The notes beneath the pieces are model-generated. The model saw only the letters and a list, made by a program, of their open reading frames with translations, was not told where the DNA came from and did not search any database. Made by a program: the position numbers and the translations under genes. This document shows, one piece after another, positions 34,225 through 40,547 of a stretch of 40,547 nucleotides of DNA; the first letter of the stretch is position 1; every line of letters starts with the position of its first letter. This stretch comes from Helicobacteraceae bacterium (GTDB taxonomy: Bacteria > Campylobacterota > Campylobacteria > Campylobacterales > Sulfurimonadaceae), in contig WFNF01000147.1 in the NCBI GenBank assembly GCA_015488775.1, forward strand, positions 1 to 40,547, given 5' to 3'.

Positions 34225-35406
34225 TTAAGTTCTATAATCTGCATTAATCTTAATATACTCATAACCTAAATCACATCCATAAGCACTATAAGAGCCATCT
34301 GCAACTCCAAGCTCACAATGTATAGTAAAAGAGTCTTGCTTCATAACTTTTGATGCTTCTATCTCAACTTTTTCATCAAATAAATTTACTCCATCTTTAT
34401 ATAAAAATACATCATCATACTTGATGCTTAAAGTTTTTTCATCACACTCTACACCACTTGCCCCAATACTCATAGCTAAACGACCCCAATTAGGATCCTC
34501 ACCATATAAAGCAGTTTTTATAAGTAAAGAGTTAGATAGTGTTTTAGCTACTTGCATAGCTTCTTTGTTATCTTTTGCACCAGTTATCTTATACTCAACA
34601 ACTTTTGTTGAGCCCTCGCCATCTCTAACTAGTTCTAGTGCAAGAAACTTCATAACACGCTTTAATGCCTCTTTAAAAGCCTCTTTATTGTATGTTTTAC
34701 TTAGTGAGTTTGACATTAAAAATACTGTGTCATTTGTTGAAGTATCACCATCTACACTTACAGCATTGAAACTAAGCTCATTTACCTCATTTAAAATCTC
34801 TTGCATCTCATCTTGTGGTAAATCTGCATCAGTTGTTATAAAACAAAGCATAGTTGCCATCGCTGGGTTTATCATACCAGCGCCTTTTGCAATTGCACCT
34901 ATGCTAAAACTTGTGTTATCATCAAGTGTAACTTTAAATGCTATCTCTTTACTAAATTTATCTGTTGTCATAATGGCTTGTGAAGCATTTTTAGAGTTTT
35001 TAACACTTAAATCAAAACTTTCACTTGCTTTTATAATCTTCTCTTTTGGAAGTCTAACCCCAATAACACCAGTTGAGGACATTAAAGGTGCCTTCACTTG
35101 TGGGTATTTATTTTGCATCTGTGTCAATATATCTTCTAAATCATCAAGTCCATGAACTCCTGTCATCGCATTTGCATTTTTAGAATTTATTAAAACAAAG
35201 TCAGCTCCTATTTTACCCTTTGCATGATGTATTGGAGCTGCTGCCATTTTGTTTGATGTTAAAACCTTTGCTAAAGTACACATAGTTGGTGAGTATATAA
35301 AAGCTAAATCTTTTTTATCTTCACCCTTTAAGCCAGCAACAATACCATCAGCAAAAAAACCATCTGCTGAACAAACTCCAAGCTCACTTTTTTCTATTTT
35401 ATACAT
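34225..35406 (-). CDS. argJ: Bifunctional glutamate N-acetyltransferase / N-acetylornithine transferase
   Basis: Arginine biosynthesis: transfers acetyl from N-acetylornithine to glutamate (cyclic pathway), and may also make N-acetylglutamate from acetyl-CoA. 393 residues. The self-cleavage site and nucleophile are in AKGAGMINPAMATMLCFITTD (Thr after Met-Ala). The oxyanion-hole pair is in SSTGVIG, and FNAVSVDGDTSTNDTVFLMSN plus GEDPNWGRLAMSIGASG are family signatures. Starts 8 bases inside the end of the upstream potassium-channel gene, with GAGGAA as ribosome-binding site. Confidence 0.97.
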   Translation of the reverse strand: MYKIEKSELGVCSADGFFADGIVAGLKGEDKKDLAFIYSPTMCTLAKVLTSNKMAAAPIHHAKGKIGADFVLINSKNANAMTGVHGLDDLEDILTQMQNKYPQVKAPLMSSTGVIGVRLPKEKIIKASESFDLSVKNSKNASQAIMTTDKFSKEIAFKVTLDDNTSFSIGAIAKGAGMINPAMATMLCFITTDADLPQDEMQEILNEVNELSFNAVSVDGDTSTNDTVFLMSNSLSKTYNKEAFKEALKRVMKFLALELVRDGEGSTKVVEYKITGAKDNKEAMQVAKTLSNSLLIKTALYGEDPNWGRLAMSIGASGVECDEKTLSIKYDDVFLYKDGVNLFDEKVEIEASKVMKQDSFTIHCELGVADGSYSAYGCDLGYEYIKINADYRT

Positions 35407-36529
35407 ATTTTAATTCCTCAGGTTTATTAGTTTTTCTAACAAGGGTTTTTGTTCTGTTTATACCTTTTTCTGTACCTATAACCAAAAGTGTACATTCGCT
35501 GTAAACAAGTTCATCACCCTTAGGCATAGTTTTAAACTTACCATCTTTTTGTCTTATACCAACTATAGAAACATTGGCTATCTGTCTTAGGTGTGCCTCT
35601 TTTAATTTTTTTAGAACTACCCAAGAGTGTTTTGGTATAAAAATCTCCTCTATATCTAAAGGTGTGTCATTTTTATATAAAAATTCCTCAAGTAAGTTCT
35701 CCATATCTGGTCTAGCCGCCATCGCTGTTATACGTTGAGCCGTAAGTTTTGTTGGTGAGACAACAGTGTTAGCACCAAGTTTTTTAAGTTTAGCAACATC
35801 ACTTTTGCTTTGTGCTGAACTTATAACATAGTACGGGTTAGGTATATCATGCTCTTTTTCAAAAAGCCTAACAGACGCTATAAAAGCGATATTATCAGCA
35901 ATAGAGCCAGATAAAGATATAACACCCTTAGCAGAACTAAGATGAGCCTTTTGCATAGCAATATCTGTATGTGGTTCATCTTTTATGTAGTATGGATAGT
36001 TGTGTTTTTTAGCTATCTCATCTATATCATCTCTAGGATCAATTACAACAAAAGGTATATGGTTTCTTTTTAATTCGTCAGTAACCTCAAGTGTATATTC
36101 ATTGTGGTAACACACAACAAAATGTCGTTTAAGTCTTGCGATTCTATAGAGCATATTTCTATCCTTAAGTGCTTGAGCAATATTTCCATTGCTTAGTTCT
36201 GTAACCATGGCACCTATTGCCATTGAGAAAACAGCAAAACCACCAATTATAAGTGTAATTGTAAAAAGCCTACCCATGGTTGATATTTCAGATATTTCTC
36301 CAAAACCAACTGTTGTAAATGTGATGCCTGTTTGGTAGATTGCATCCATAAGGGTAAAATTGTCTATATAAACATAGCCAATGGTTCCTACAAACATTAA
36401 AACAACGGTAAAAATAAGTGGTAGTCTAAAAGCTCTAAAAGAGGAATAGATATCAGGTAAGAGGTGTTTGTCCGGCTTGGAAGAAGACTCCCAATGCAGA
36501 ACTTTTCGAATCTTTTTGTTTAGATTCAA
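35399..36529 (-). CDS. Potassium channel with RCK (TrkA-N/TrkA-C) domains
   Basis: Inner-membrane K+ channel of 376 residues. TM helices around 33-52 and 88-110 flank a pore helix and filter TFTTVGFGE (TVGFG variant). The cytosolic part has a TrkA-N-like Rossmann domain from about 135 and a TrkA-C domain (about 280-365: LDIEEIFIPKHSWVVLKKLKEAHLRQIANVSIVGIRQKDGKFKTMPKGDELVYSECTLLVIG). The usual glycine-rich nucleotide loop after the first strand is replaced by VVCYHNEYT, so NAD/ATP binding of the usual kind is doubtful. Operon order rpmB-channel-argJ, 15 bp behind rpmB. Confidence 0.92.
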   Translation of the reverse strand: MNLNKKIRKVLHWESSSKPDKHLLPDIYSSFRAFRLPLIFTVVLMFVGTIGYVYIDNFTLMDAIYQTGITFTTVGFGEISEISTMGRLFTITLIIGGFAVFSMAIGAMVTELSNGNIAQALKDRNMLYRIARLKRHFVVCYHNEYTLEVTDELKRNHIPFVVIDPRDDIDEIAKKHNYPYYIKDEPHTDIAMQKAHLSSAKGVISLSGSIADNIAFIASVRLFEKEHDIPNPYYVISSAQSKSDVAKLKKLGANTVVSPTKLTAQRITAMAARPDMENLLEEFLYKNDTPLDIEEIFIPKHSWVVLKKLKEAHLRQIANVSIVGIRQKDGKFKTMPKGDELVYSECTLLVIGTEKGINRTKTLVRKTNKPEELKYV

Positions 36530-36544
36530 GCTAATCCAATTGGA

Positions 36545-36733
36545 CTAAGAGTTTTTCTTCAATGTGCGAAGTTCAGAAGCAGAAATCTTAATTTTTTTAG
36601 TAGTTCCATCTTCTAAAGTTATACGAACAGTTCTCAAGTTTGGTAAAAAACGACGTTTAGTTCTGTTTTTTGCATGAGAAACATTGTTCCCGCTCATTGG
36701 GCCTTTACCACTAATAGCACATTTTCTTGCCAT
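36545..36733 (-). CDS. rpmB: 50S ribosomal protein L28
   Basis: 62 residues: [38 protein letters not shown], then [20 protein letters not shown]. Full length for the short bacterial form. GGAG precedes the ATG at 36733. Usual partner rpmG is not adjacent; here rpmB leads the potassium channel and argJ. Confidence 0.97.
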   Translation of the reverse strand: MARKCAISGKGPMSGNNVSHAKNRTKRRFLPNLRTVRITLEDGTTKKIKISASELRTLKKNS

Positions 36734-36761
36734 GTTTGGGCTCCTTGCGTAAATTTTTGTG

Positions 36762-36771
36762 GCGAATTATA
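36762..36771 (-). promoter_or_regulatory. rpmB promoter -10 with TCGC discriminator
   Basis: Minus strand reads TATAATTCGC, identical to the S10-operon -10/discriminator; the rpmB ATG is 28 bases further. A -35 box is not obvious. Confidence 0.6.
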
Positions 36772-36870
36772 ACTTTCGTAAGCATAAAGGTTGCTTAAGC
36801 CTACAAAATATCAAACAATTGTCATTTCTGCCGATACTATTTTATACTAAAAAAGGATAACTATAATATT

Positions 36871-37395
36871 ATGAACTCTTTACAATCTTTAAGTGCTTAC
36901 AAATCTCATAACTTAGATATATATATGAAAACATCTAGTGGCGATGAGATAAACATCTCTCTAAGCAATGAGAAATCTTTAAATTACAATAATAAAAAAA
37001 CAGAAAATTCATCCTCAAGTGACTTCTCTTTTAGTTCATCTAAGGAGTTTTCATTTGATGTAAACTCTAACGGTATAAATGCTCAAGATAAAAAAGAGAT
37101 AGAGGAGTTTATGAAATTAGCTAAACCTTTTATAAATAACTTTATGAAAGAGTTACAAGATGAAAATCAAACTACGCCTTTAAACTCATTTATAAAAGAT
37201 ATAAACGATACTTTGAGCCCATTGAAAGAAAAAAATGATGATATAAAAAATTATGCTAAAAATGAGATTGTAAAAATGTTTGATAACTCTTTAAAAGAGG
37301 TAAATGATTTTAAAAGTATTATTAAAGAGAGTGAAAAGTTTTTAAGAGAGACTCTTAAAGCTTTTGATTTAAACTTTAAGAGCTTGTATGCATAA
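36871..37395 (+). CDS. Unidentified Ser/Asn-rich cytosolic protein
   Basis: 174 residues without signal peptide or membrane segment. A short hydrophilic Ser/Asn-rich N-terminal half (about 1-70, with NSSSSDFSFSSSKEFSFDV) is followed by NGINAQDKKEIEEFMKLAKPFINNFMKEL and two amphipathic helices (LSPLKEKNDDIKNYAKNEIVKMFDNSLKEVNDFKSIIKESEKFLRETLKAF), suggesting a coiled coil. The helical part faintly resembles DUF5610-like proteins, but that is not a secure match. It is transcribed away from rpmB and converges on the outer-membrane gene with 6 bp between stops. Confidence 0.72.
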   Translation: MNSLQSLSAYKSHNLDIYMKTSSGDEINISLSNEKSLNYNNKKTENSSSSDFSFSSSKEFSFDVNSNGINAQDKKEIEEFMKLAKPFINNFMKELQDENQTTPLNSFIKDINDTLSPLKEKNDDIKNYAKNEIVKMFDNSLKEVNDFKSIIKESEKFLRETLKAFDLNFKSLYA

Positions 37396-37401
37396 TTTTG
37401 G

Positions 37402-38076
37402 TTAAAATACTAAGTTAAGTCCAGCTGTAGTTCTACCACCCGCAACACCATTATTTTCAACTTCTACACTACCGCCTGTTTGCAATGGCACAAGTTGAGT
37501 TGAGTTTGAAGCTAGTGTATATTTATACATTGCGTAGTAGCCTATAAATGAGAAAAGAACACCAGATACTCCTGCTTGGAAGTGAACAGTAGGGTTGTAA
37601 GTTTGTGATCTTTTTGAACTACCTTTTGTATTCGCATCTATAAGGTCGTTATATATCTCTAAGTTTAAACCAGCACCCGCACCTATAAAAGGTTCAAAAA
37701 ATTGTGTAGCTTTATAGTAGTAGTTATATGATGTAGTAAAACCATAGTTTTTAATTTTTGCTTGGTAACCCTGATTGTTATAAGTAGATTCACCAGTGTA
37801 GTACATATTGAACATTTGACGACTTCCCCAAGAAAAATCTTCTATAAGTTCTTCTGCACCAAAGGCCATCTCAAAACCAGCACTATTTTTAGTCCCAATA
37901 TCTGTAGTTTTATCATAGTTATCTTGTGAACCTATAATATCGCCACCCATTCTTATAACAAAGTTTTTGTTGTACATAGCACTGTTTTCATTTGTTTGAG
38001 TGTTGTATTTGTCTTCTGCAAACATACTAGTTGCTAAAGTAGCTACAGCTAAAGTTGAAAGTAAAATTTTTTTCAT
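37402..38076 (-). CDS. Small outer-membrane beta-barrel protein
   Basis: 224 residues with a signal peptide (MKKILLSTLAVATLATSMFAED) and alternating barrel strands: FVIRMGGDIIGSQDNY, KNYGFTTSYNYYYKATQFFEPFIGAGAGLNLEIY, NPTVHFQAGVSGVLFSFIGYYAMYKYTL, and the closing RTTAGLNLVF with terminal Phe. EPFIGAGAG is the usual OmpA-like/OMP_b-brl type turn. Ligand unknown. Confidence 0.85.
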   Translation of the reverse strand: MKKILLSTLAVATLATSMFAEDKYNTQTNENSAMYNKNFVIRMGGDIIGSQDNYDKTTDIGTKNSAGFEMAFGAEELIEDFSWGSRQMFNMYYTGESTYNNQGYQAKIKNYGFTTSYNYYYKATQFFEPFIGAGAGLNLEIYNDLIDANTKGSSKRSQTYNPTVHFQAGVSGVLFSFIGYYAMYKYTLASNSTQLVPLQTGGSVEVENNGVAGGRTTAGLNLVF

Positions 38077-38096
38077 TGTTAACCTTTTTTTTCAGT

Positions 38097-38125
38097 ATTA
38101 TATCACTATGATTATCTTTTTTCAA
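38097..38125 (-). promoter_or_regulatory. Promoter of the outer-membrane barrel gene
   Basis: On the minus strand TTGAAA (38120-38125), 17 bases, TATAAT (38097-38102). The -35 lies inside the last codons of the upstream WD40 gene, so the barrel gene can be transcribed on its own. Confidence 0.65.
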
Positions 38126-39866
38126 ATATAGCTTTAATTTTTTTTGGATTTTGTTTTTGTGGATTAACTGCTATCCAGTACGATTCTTTATCTTCTGTTG
38201 TGTTTTTTATATATCCAAGATACTTCTGTGCACCCTTTGAAGTTGCATAATCATCTTCACTACTCCATACCGCCCATTCATCTTTAGTTAAAAATAGGTT
38301 TAATTTTGGCTTCATATAGTAGATATCTTCATCATCTACATGGGCTAAAAAATCTTTTAAATCCCATAATCTTATAATCCCATCCGCGCCAGCACTTGCC
38401 AAATAATCATCATCCTCTGCTAAAGCCCATATATCTCCAACATGTCCAATTAGTTGAGAATATATATCGCATTCCAAATCATATATTTCTAACATACCAT
38501 TCATTCCAGCAGTTATAATATAATCTTTATATAATGCATAAACATTATGTCTATACCCATCTGATAAACCTCTAGTTATATTACATACCTCTTCATCATT
38601 TTTGTCATACAAAACTAAAACTGCATCTGAATAATCATAATCTCCACCAGTTCTTGTATCTAGGTAATAGTCTTTTCTTTCTGAATCCATTTGTGAAAAA
38701 TGTATCTCTTGAGATTTATCTAGCCATCTGTGTGAAAAACGCTCAAATTGCGTAAGAGTATCGTTTCCAATTTTTAGTTTTTTATATGAAAAGTATCCAT
38801 CAAAGTTTTTATCTGTATCGTAATCATAAAAGTACTTACCATAAGCAACAGTTCCATTGTATAAGGAAAGGGAGTAAATACTAGCTTGTTTTGAAGTAAA
38901 CTTTTGCTTAACTTTTTTAGTTTTAATATCCCAAAGATATATCTCATTTGATTCACCACCAGCACTTGCAATAGTAGTGTTATCTAAAAATTTTAAACCA
39001 AAGGTTGTATTTGTATGTTTGTTAAAAGAGTTCACCTTTTTAAAATCTTTTGTTTCATAAATATCTATGGGATTATCTGAATCTTCATTGCTTAATCCTG
39101 ATGAAGCTAAAAAATCACCATTTGGTGAAAACTCTAGTGAACATAAAGCCTGATCTATTTTAATTGTCTTTATAAGATTTAAGTTTAAGTCAAAAATCAA
39201 AATTTCTTTTTTATTACCACCAATTGCAATGTATTTATCACTTACTGCTAGTGCTTGTAACCTTTTTTCACTTGTATGTATGTTTAACACTTTATCTTTT
39301 TCTATACTATACAATATAGTTTCCTTTGAATCTCCAAGGCTAACTATATTGTGAGTTCCATTGTGCTCAATAAATTTAACATTGTAAATCATTGAAGAGT
39401 GCTTTGTTAATTTTTTTATAAGTTTAAAGTCATCAAAGCTATATATAAAAATATTTGAATCTGCAGCGACTGCTAAATATTTTTCATCTTCACTCAAAGC
39501 TATGCTAATTATAGGTCTATCTATATCAGTGATATATTTAACTATTTTTGCACTTTTATAGTCATAAACTCTTAAACTATTATCCTCAAACCATCCAGCA
39601 GTTATAAGGTATTTATTATCTTTTGTAAGTGCCATTGTAAAAACTGCACCAGCATCTTCCCAAGTGTATCCAAGTATCTTTTTAATAGTTTTTCCAGTTT
39701 TTATATCCCAAACTCTAACTGAATTATCCTCACCAGAACTTATTAAATTATTTTGATTGTCAAATAAAAGCGTTCTTGATGCTGCTGTATGTCCTTGTGC
39801 GTCAAGCACTATGTGATTGGCATAAGTGTTAATAATTAAAAATAATAATAAAATATATATTTTCAT
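38112..39866 (-). CDS. Exported WD40-repeat protein
   Basis: 584 residues with a signal peptide (MKIYILLLFLIINTYAN). Seven or more WD40 blades run from about 25 to 330 (NNLISSGEDNSVRVWDIKTGKTI, KYLITAGWFEDNSLRVYDY, GDFLASSGLSNE, TTIASAGGESNEIYLWDIKTKK), with two more at about 470-515 (DDDYLASAGADGIIRLWDL). The C-terminal stretch (LNLFLTKDEWAVWSSEDDYATSKGAQKYLGYIKN) is a short module (often W-VAWTPEGYY.aSp.g..yigW) that I know from the ends of WD40 regions in caspase-like and other periplasmic proteins; no protease domain is present here. Divergent from the gene at 39978. Confidence 0.85.
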   Translation of the reverse strand: MKIYILLLFLIINTYANHIVLDAQGHTAASRTLLFDNQNNLISSGEDNSVRVWDIKTGKTIKKILGYTWEDAGAVFTMALTKDNKYLITAGWFEDNSLRVYDYKSAKIVKYITDIDRPIISIALSEDEKYLAVAADSNIFIYSFDDFKLIKKLTKHSSMIYNVKFIEHNGTHNIVSLGDSKETILYSIEKDKVLNIHTSEKRLQALAVSDKYIAIGGNKKEILIFDLNLNLIKTIKIDQALCSLEFSPNGDFLASSGLSNEDSDNPIDIYETKDFKKVNSFNKHTNTTFGLKFLDNTTIASAGGESNEIYLWDIKTKKVKQKFTSKQASIYSLSLYNGTVAYGKYFYDYDTDKNFDGYFSYKKLKIGNDTLTQFERFSHRWLDKSQEIHFSQMDSERKDYYLDTRTGGDYDYSDAVLVLYDKNDEEVCNITRGLSDGYRHNVYALYKDYIITAGMNGMLEIYDLECDIYSQLIGHVGDIWALAEDDDYLASAGADGIIRLWDLKDFLAHVDDEDIYYMKPKLNLFLTKDEWAVWSSEDDYATSKGAQKYLGYIKNTTEDKESYWIAVNPQKQNPKKIKAIFEKR

Positions 39867-39880
39867 TTTCTACCTTTTTT

Positions 39881-39890
39881 GCGAATTATA
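39881..39890 (-). promoter_or_regulatory. WD40-gene promoter -10 with TCGC discriminator
   Basis: Minus strand reads TATAATTCGC again, ending 14 bases before the ATG at 39866, with AAAAAAGG as ribosome-binding site in between. Confidence 0.55.
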
Positions 39891-39939
39891 CATAAAAAGT
39901 ATAAAGTACACAGCTCAAAATGTGCAATAAAAATTTAGA

Positions 39940-39949
39940 TACAATTCGC
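39940..39949 (+). promoter_or_regulatory. Promoter -10 with TCGC discriminator for the 39978 gene
   Basis: TACAATTCGC, 28 bases upstream of the ATG at 39978; divergent from the WD40 promoter, with the two -10 boxes about 50 bp apart. Confidence 0.5.
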
Positions 39950-39977
39950 TTCTTAAATATTAAGTGATTGGTGAACA

Positions 39978-40367
39978 ATGAAAATAATTTTAGTAATTTT
40001 AAGTATCTGCACATTGGTGTTTTCTCAAACTTTTATAAAAGAGTATAGTTATAATGCTAGTGAAAATGACTCAAAAGTTACTGCTAGAAAAGCTGCTCTA
40101 AAACAGATTAAACTTTTAGCAATAGAAGAGGTAGGTGTTGTCGTAAAATCTAGCTACTCTAAAAATGAGTTTTTAAGTGGTGAAAACTTTTCAAAAACTA
40201 TAAAAACTAACTTTTCAAAGTTTTCCTCTGCTCTTACAAAAACAAAAATCCTTGATCAAAAATGGAATGGTGAAACTTTTTATATAAAGGGCACCTCTAA
40301 AAACCCTAGTACCCCTCAGAGGGAAGAAAAAAAGATGAGATTTTATAAAAGCTTTTATGAGTCATAG
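39978..40367 (+). CDS. Exported protein, apparently truncated by a repeat-element insertion
   Basis: 129 residues: a signal peptide (MKIILVILSICTLVFSQT) and an N-terminal domain with EYSYNASENDSKVTARKAALKQIKLLAIEEVG and a WNGETFYIKG motif. I know this domain as the first module of larger exported proteins (some with caspase-like or other effector domains). Directly after YIKG-T the reading frame enters the left terminal inverted repeat of a 252-bp element (40296), and the last 23 residues (SKNPSTPQREEKK...) are element-encoded, ending at a TAG in the stem of its first hairpin. The gene is therefore probably a disrupted N-terminal fragment; the remainder would be beyond the window. Confidence 0.7.
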   Translation: MKIILVILSICTLVFSQTFIKEYSYNASENDSKVTARKAALKQIKLLAIEEVGVVVKSSYSKNEFLSGENFSKTIKTNFSKFSSALTKTKILDQKWNGETFYIKGTSKNPSTPQREEKKMRFYKSFYES

Positions 40368-40547
40368 CCGTAGCTATGGCGATTAAAAGTTTTATGAAAT
40401 ATCGCTTTTTTTATCCCTCCCTTTGGGCATTACATAGGAGCTCACACTCTGCGTTAATCTTTTTTGACTTAGCTTTGGCTAGGTCTTCAAAAGATTGCCT
40501 TGATTGTAAACTCCTATGTAATGCTGAGGGGCACTAGGGTTTTTAGA
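40296..40547. mobile_element. 252-bp non-coding element with 24-bp terminal inverted repeats (MITE-like)
   Basis: The ends 40296-40319 and 40524-40547 are inverted repeats matching at 23 of 24 positions (core AAAAACCCTAGT). Inside are two foldbacks. Hairpin A (40319-40419) has GAGGGAAGAAAAAAAG against CTTTTTTTATCCCTC and an apical CATAGC-CGTA-GCTATG. Hairpin B (40427-40524) has a perfect 14-bp stem GCATTACATAGGAG/CTCCTATGTAATGC and an apical TAGC-TTTG-GCTA. TA flanks the AAAACCC/GGGTTTT ends on both sides, compatible with a TA target duplication as in Tc1/IS630-type elements. No transposase is encoded. Confidence 0.75.

Noticed and set aside
34421-35155. 244-residue plus-strand open frame opposite argJ
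   Set aside because: It lies wholly antisense to a well-conserved argJ, has low-complexity Ser/Leu composition typical of a shadow frame, and no ribosome-binding site.
40296-40547. CRISPR array or tRNA gene at the window end
   Set aside because: There are only two repeat units, in inverted orientation and with one-mismatch ends; no cloverleaf or direct repeats occur.

Overview
The window is a chromosomal segment of a low-GC, Gram-negative member of the Campylobacterota (epsilonproteobacteria), most like a Sulfurimonas-type sulfur oxidiser. This placement is inferred from several things: an Opr-family porin, the ribosomal-protein gene order with no rpmD between rpsE and rplO and no adk between secY and map, a short glucose-6-phosphate isomerase, a long-form HPF, a 7TMR-DISM diguanylate cyclase, and AT-rich promoters. 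No rRNA, tRNA, CRISPR array, transposase or prophage gene was seen.

Layout. Positions 1-5421 (minus strand) hold a heavy-metal (Cu/Ag type) efflux operon: a Met-rich FixH/YtkA-like periplasmic protein, a TolC-type channel, a CusB-type adaptor and a CusA-type RND pump whose C-terminus runs off the window. A 329-bp intergenic region carrying a long palindromic element separates it from rplM-rpsI. Next come a porin with a lipoprotein alpha-carbonic anhydrase, a cytochrome c'-like protein, an unidentified periplasmic protein, a GGDEF protein with a degenerate GGDKF motif, an orphan DUF234-like nuclease-fold protein, ffh (SRP54) and a secreted thermonuclease. Positions 14.2-16.5 kb hold the rpsP-khpA-rimM-trmD-rplS operon behind a long structured leader. 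pgi and a DUF4143-type ATPase follow.

From 19.2 to 29.9 kb lies the fused S10-spc operon: rpsJ, rplC, rplD, rplW, rplB, rpsS, rplV, rpsC, rplP, rpmC, rpsQ, rplN, rplX, rplE, rpsN, rpsH, rplF, rplR, rpsE, rplO, secY, map, infA. It ends at infA, so the alpha operon (rpmJ-rpsM-rpsK-rpsD-rpoA-rplQ) is not here. Beyond it are a cold-shock-like/membrane fusion protein, a 7TMR-DISM GGDEF protein, a Big2-type lipoprotein, hpf, argJ, a potassium channel with an atypical RCK domain, rpmB, an unidentified Ser-rich protein, an outer-membrane barrel protein, a periplasmic WD40 protein, and a divergent gene cut short by a 252-bp terminal-inverted-repeat element that ends exactly at the window edge.

No wholly new multi-gene system can be demonstrated. 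The most interesting non-coding signals are two foldback elements (5485-5661 and 40296-40547), two pairs of repeated palindromic boxes (16542-16610 and 19020-19124), a structured leader before rpsP (about 14280-14457), and a recurrent TATAATTCGC-like core promoter motif at five genes.
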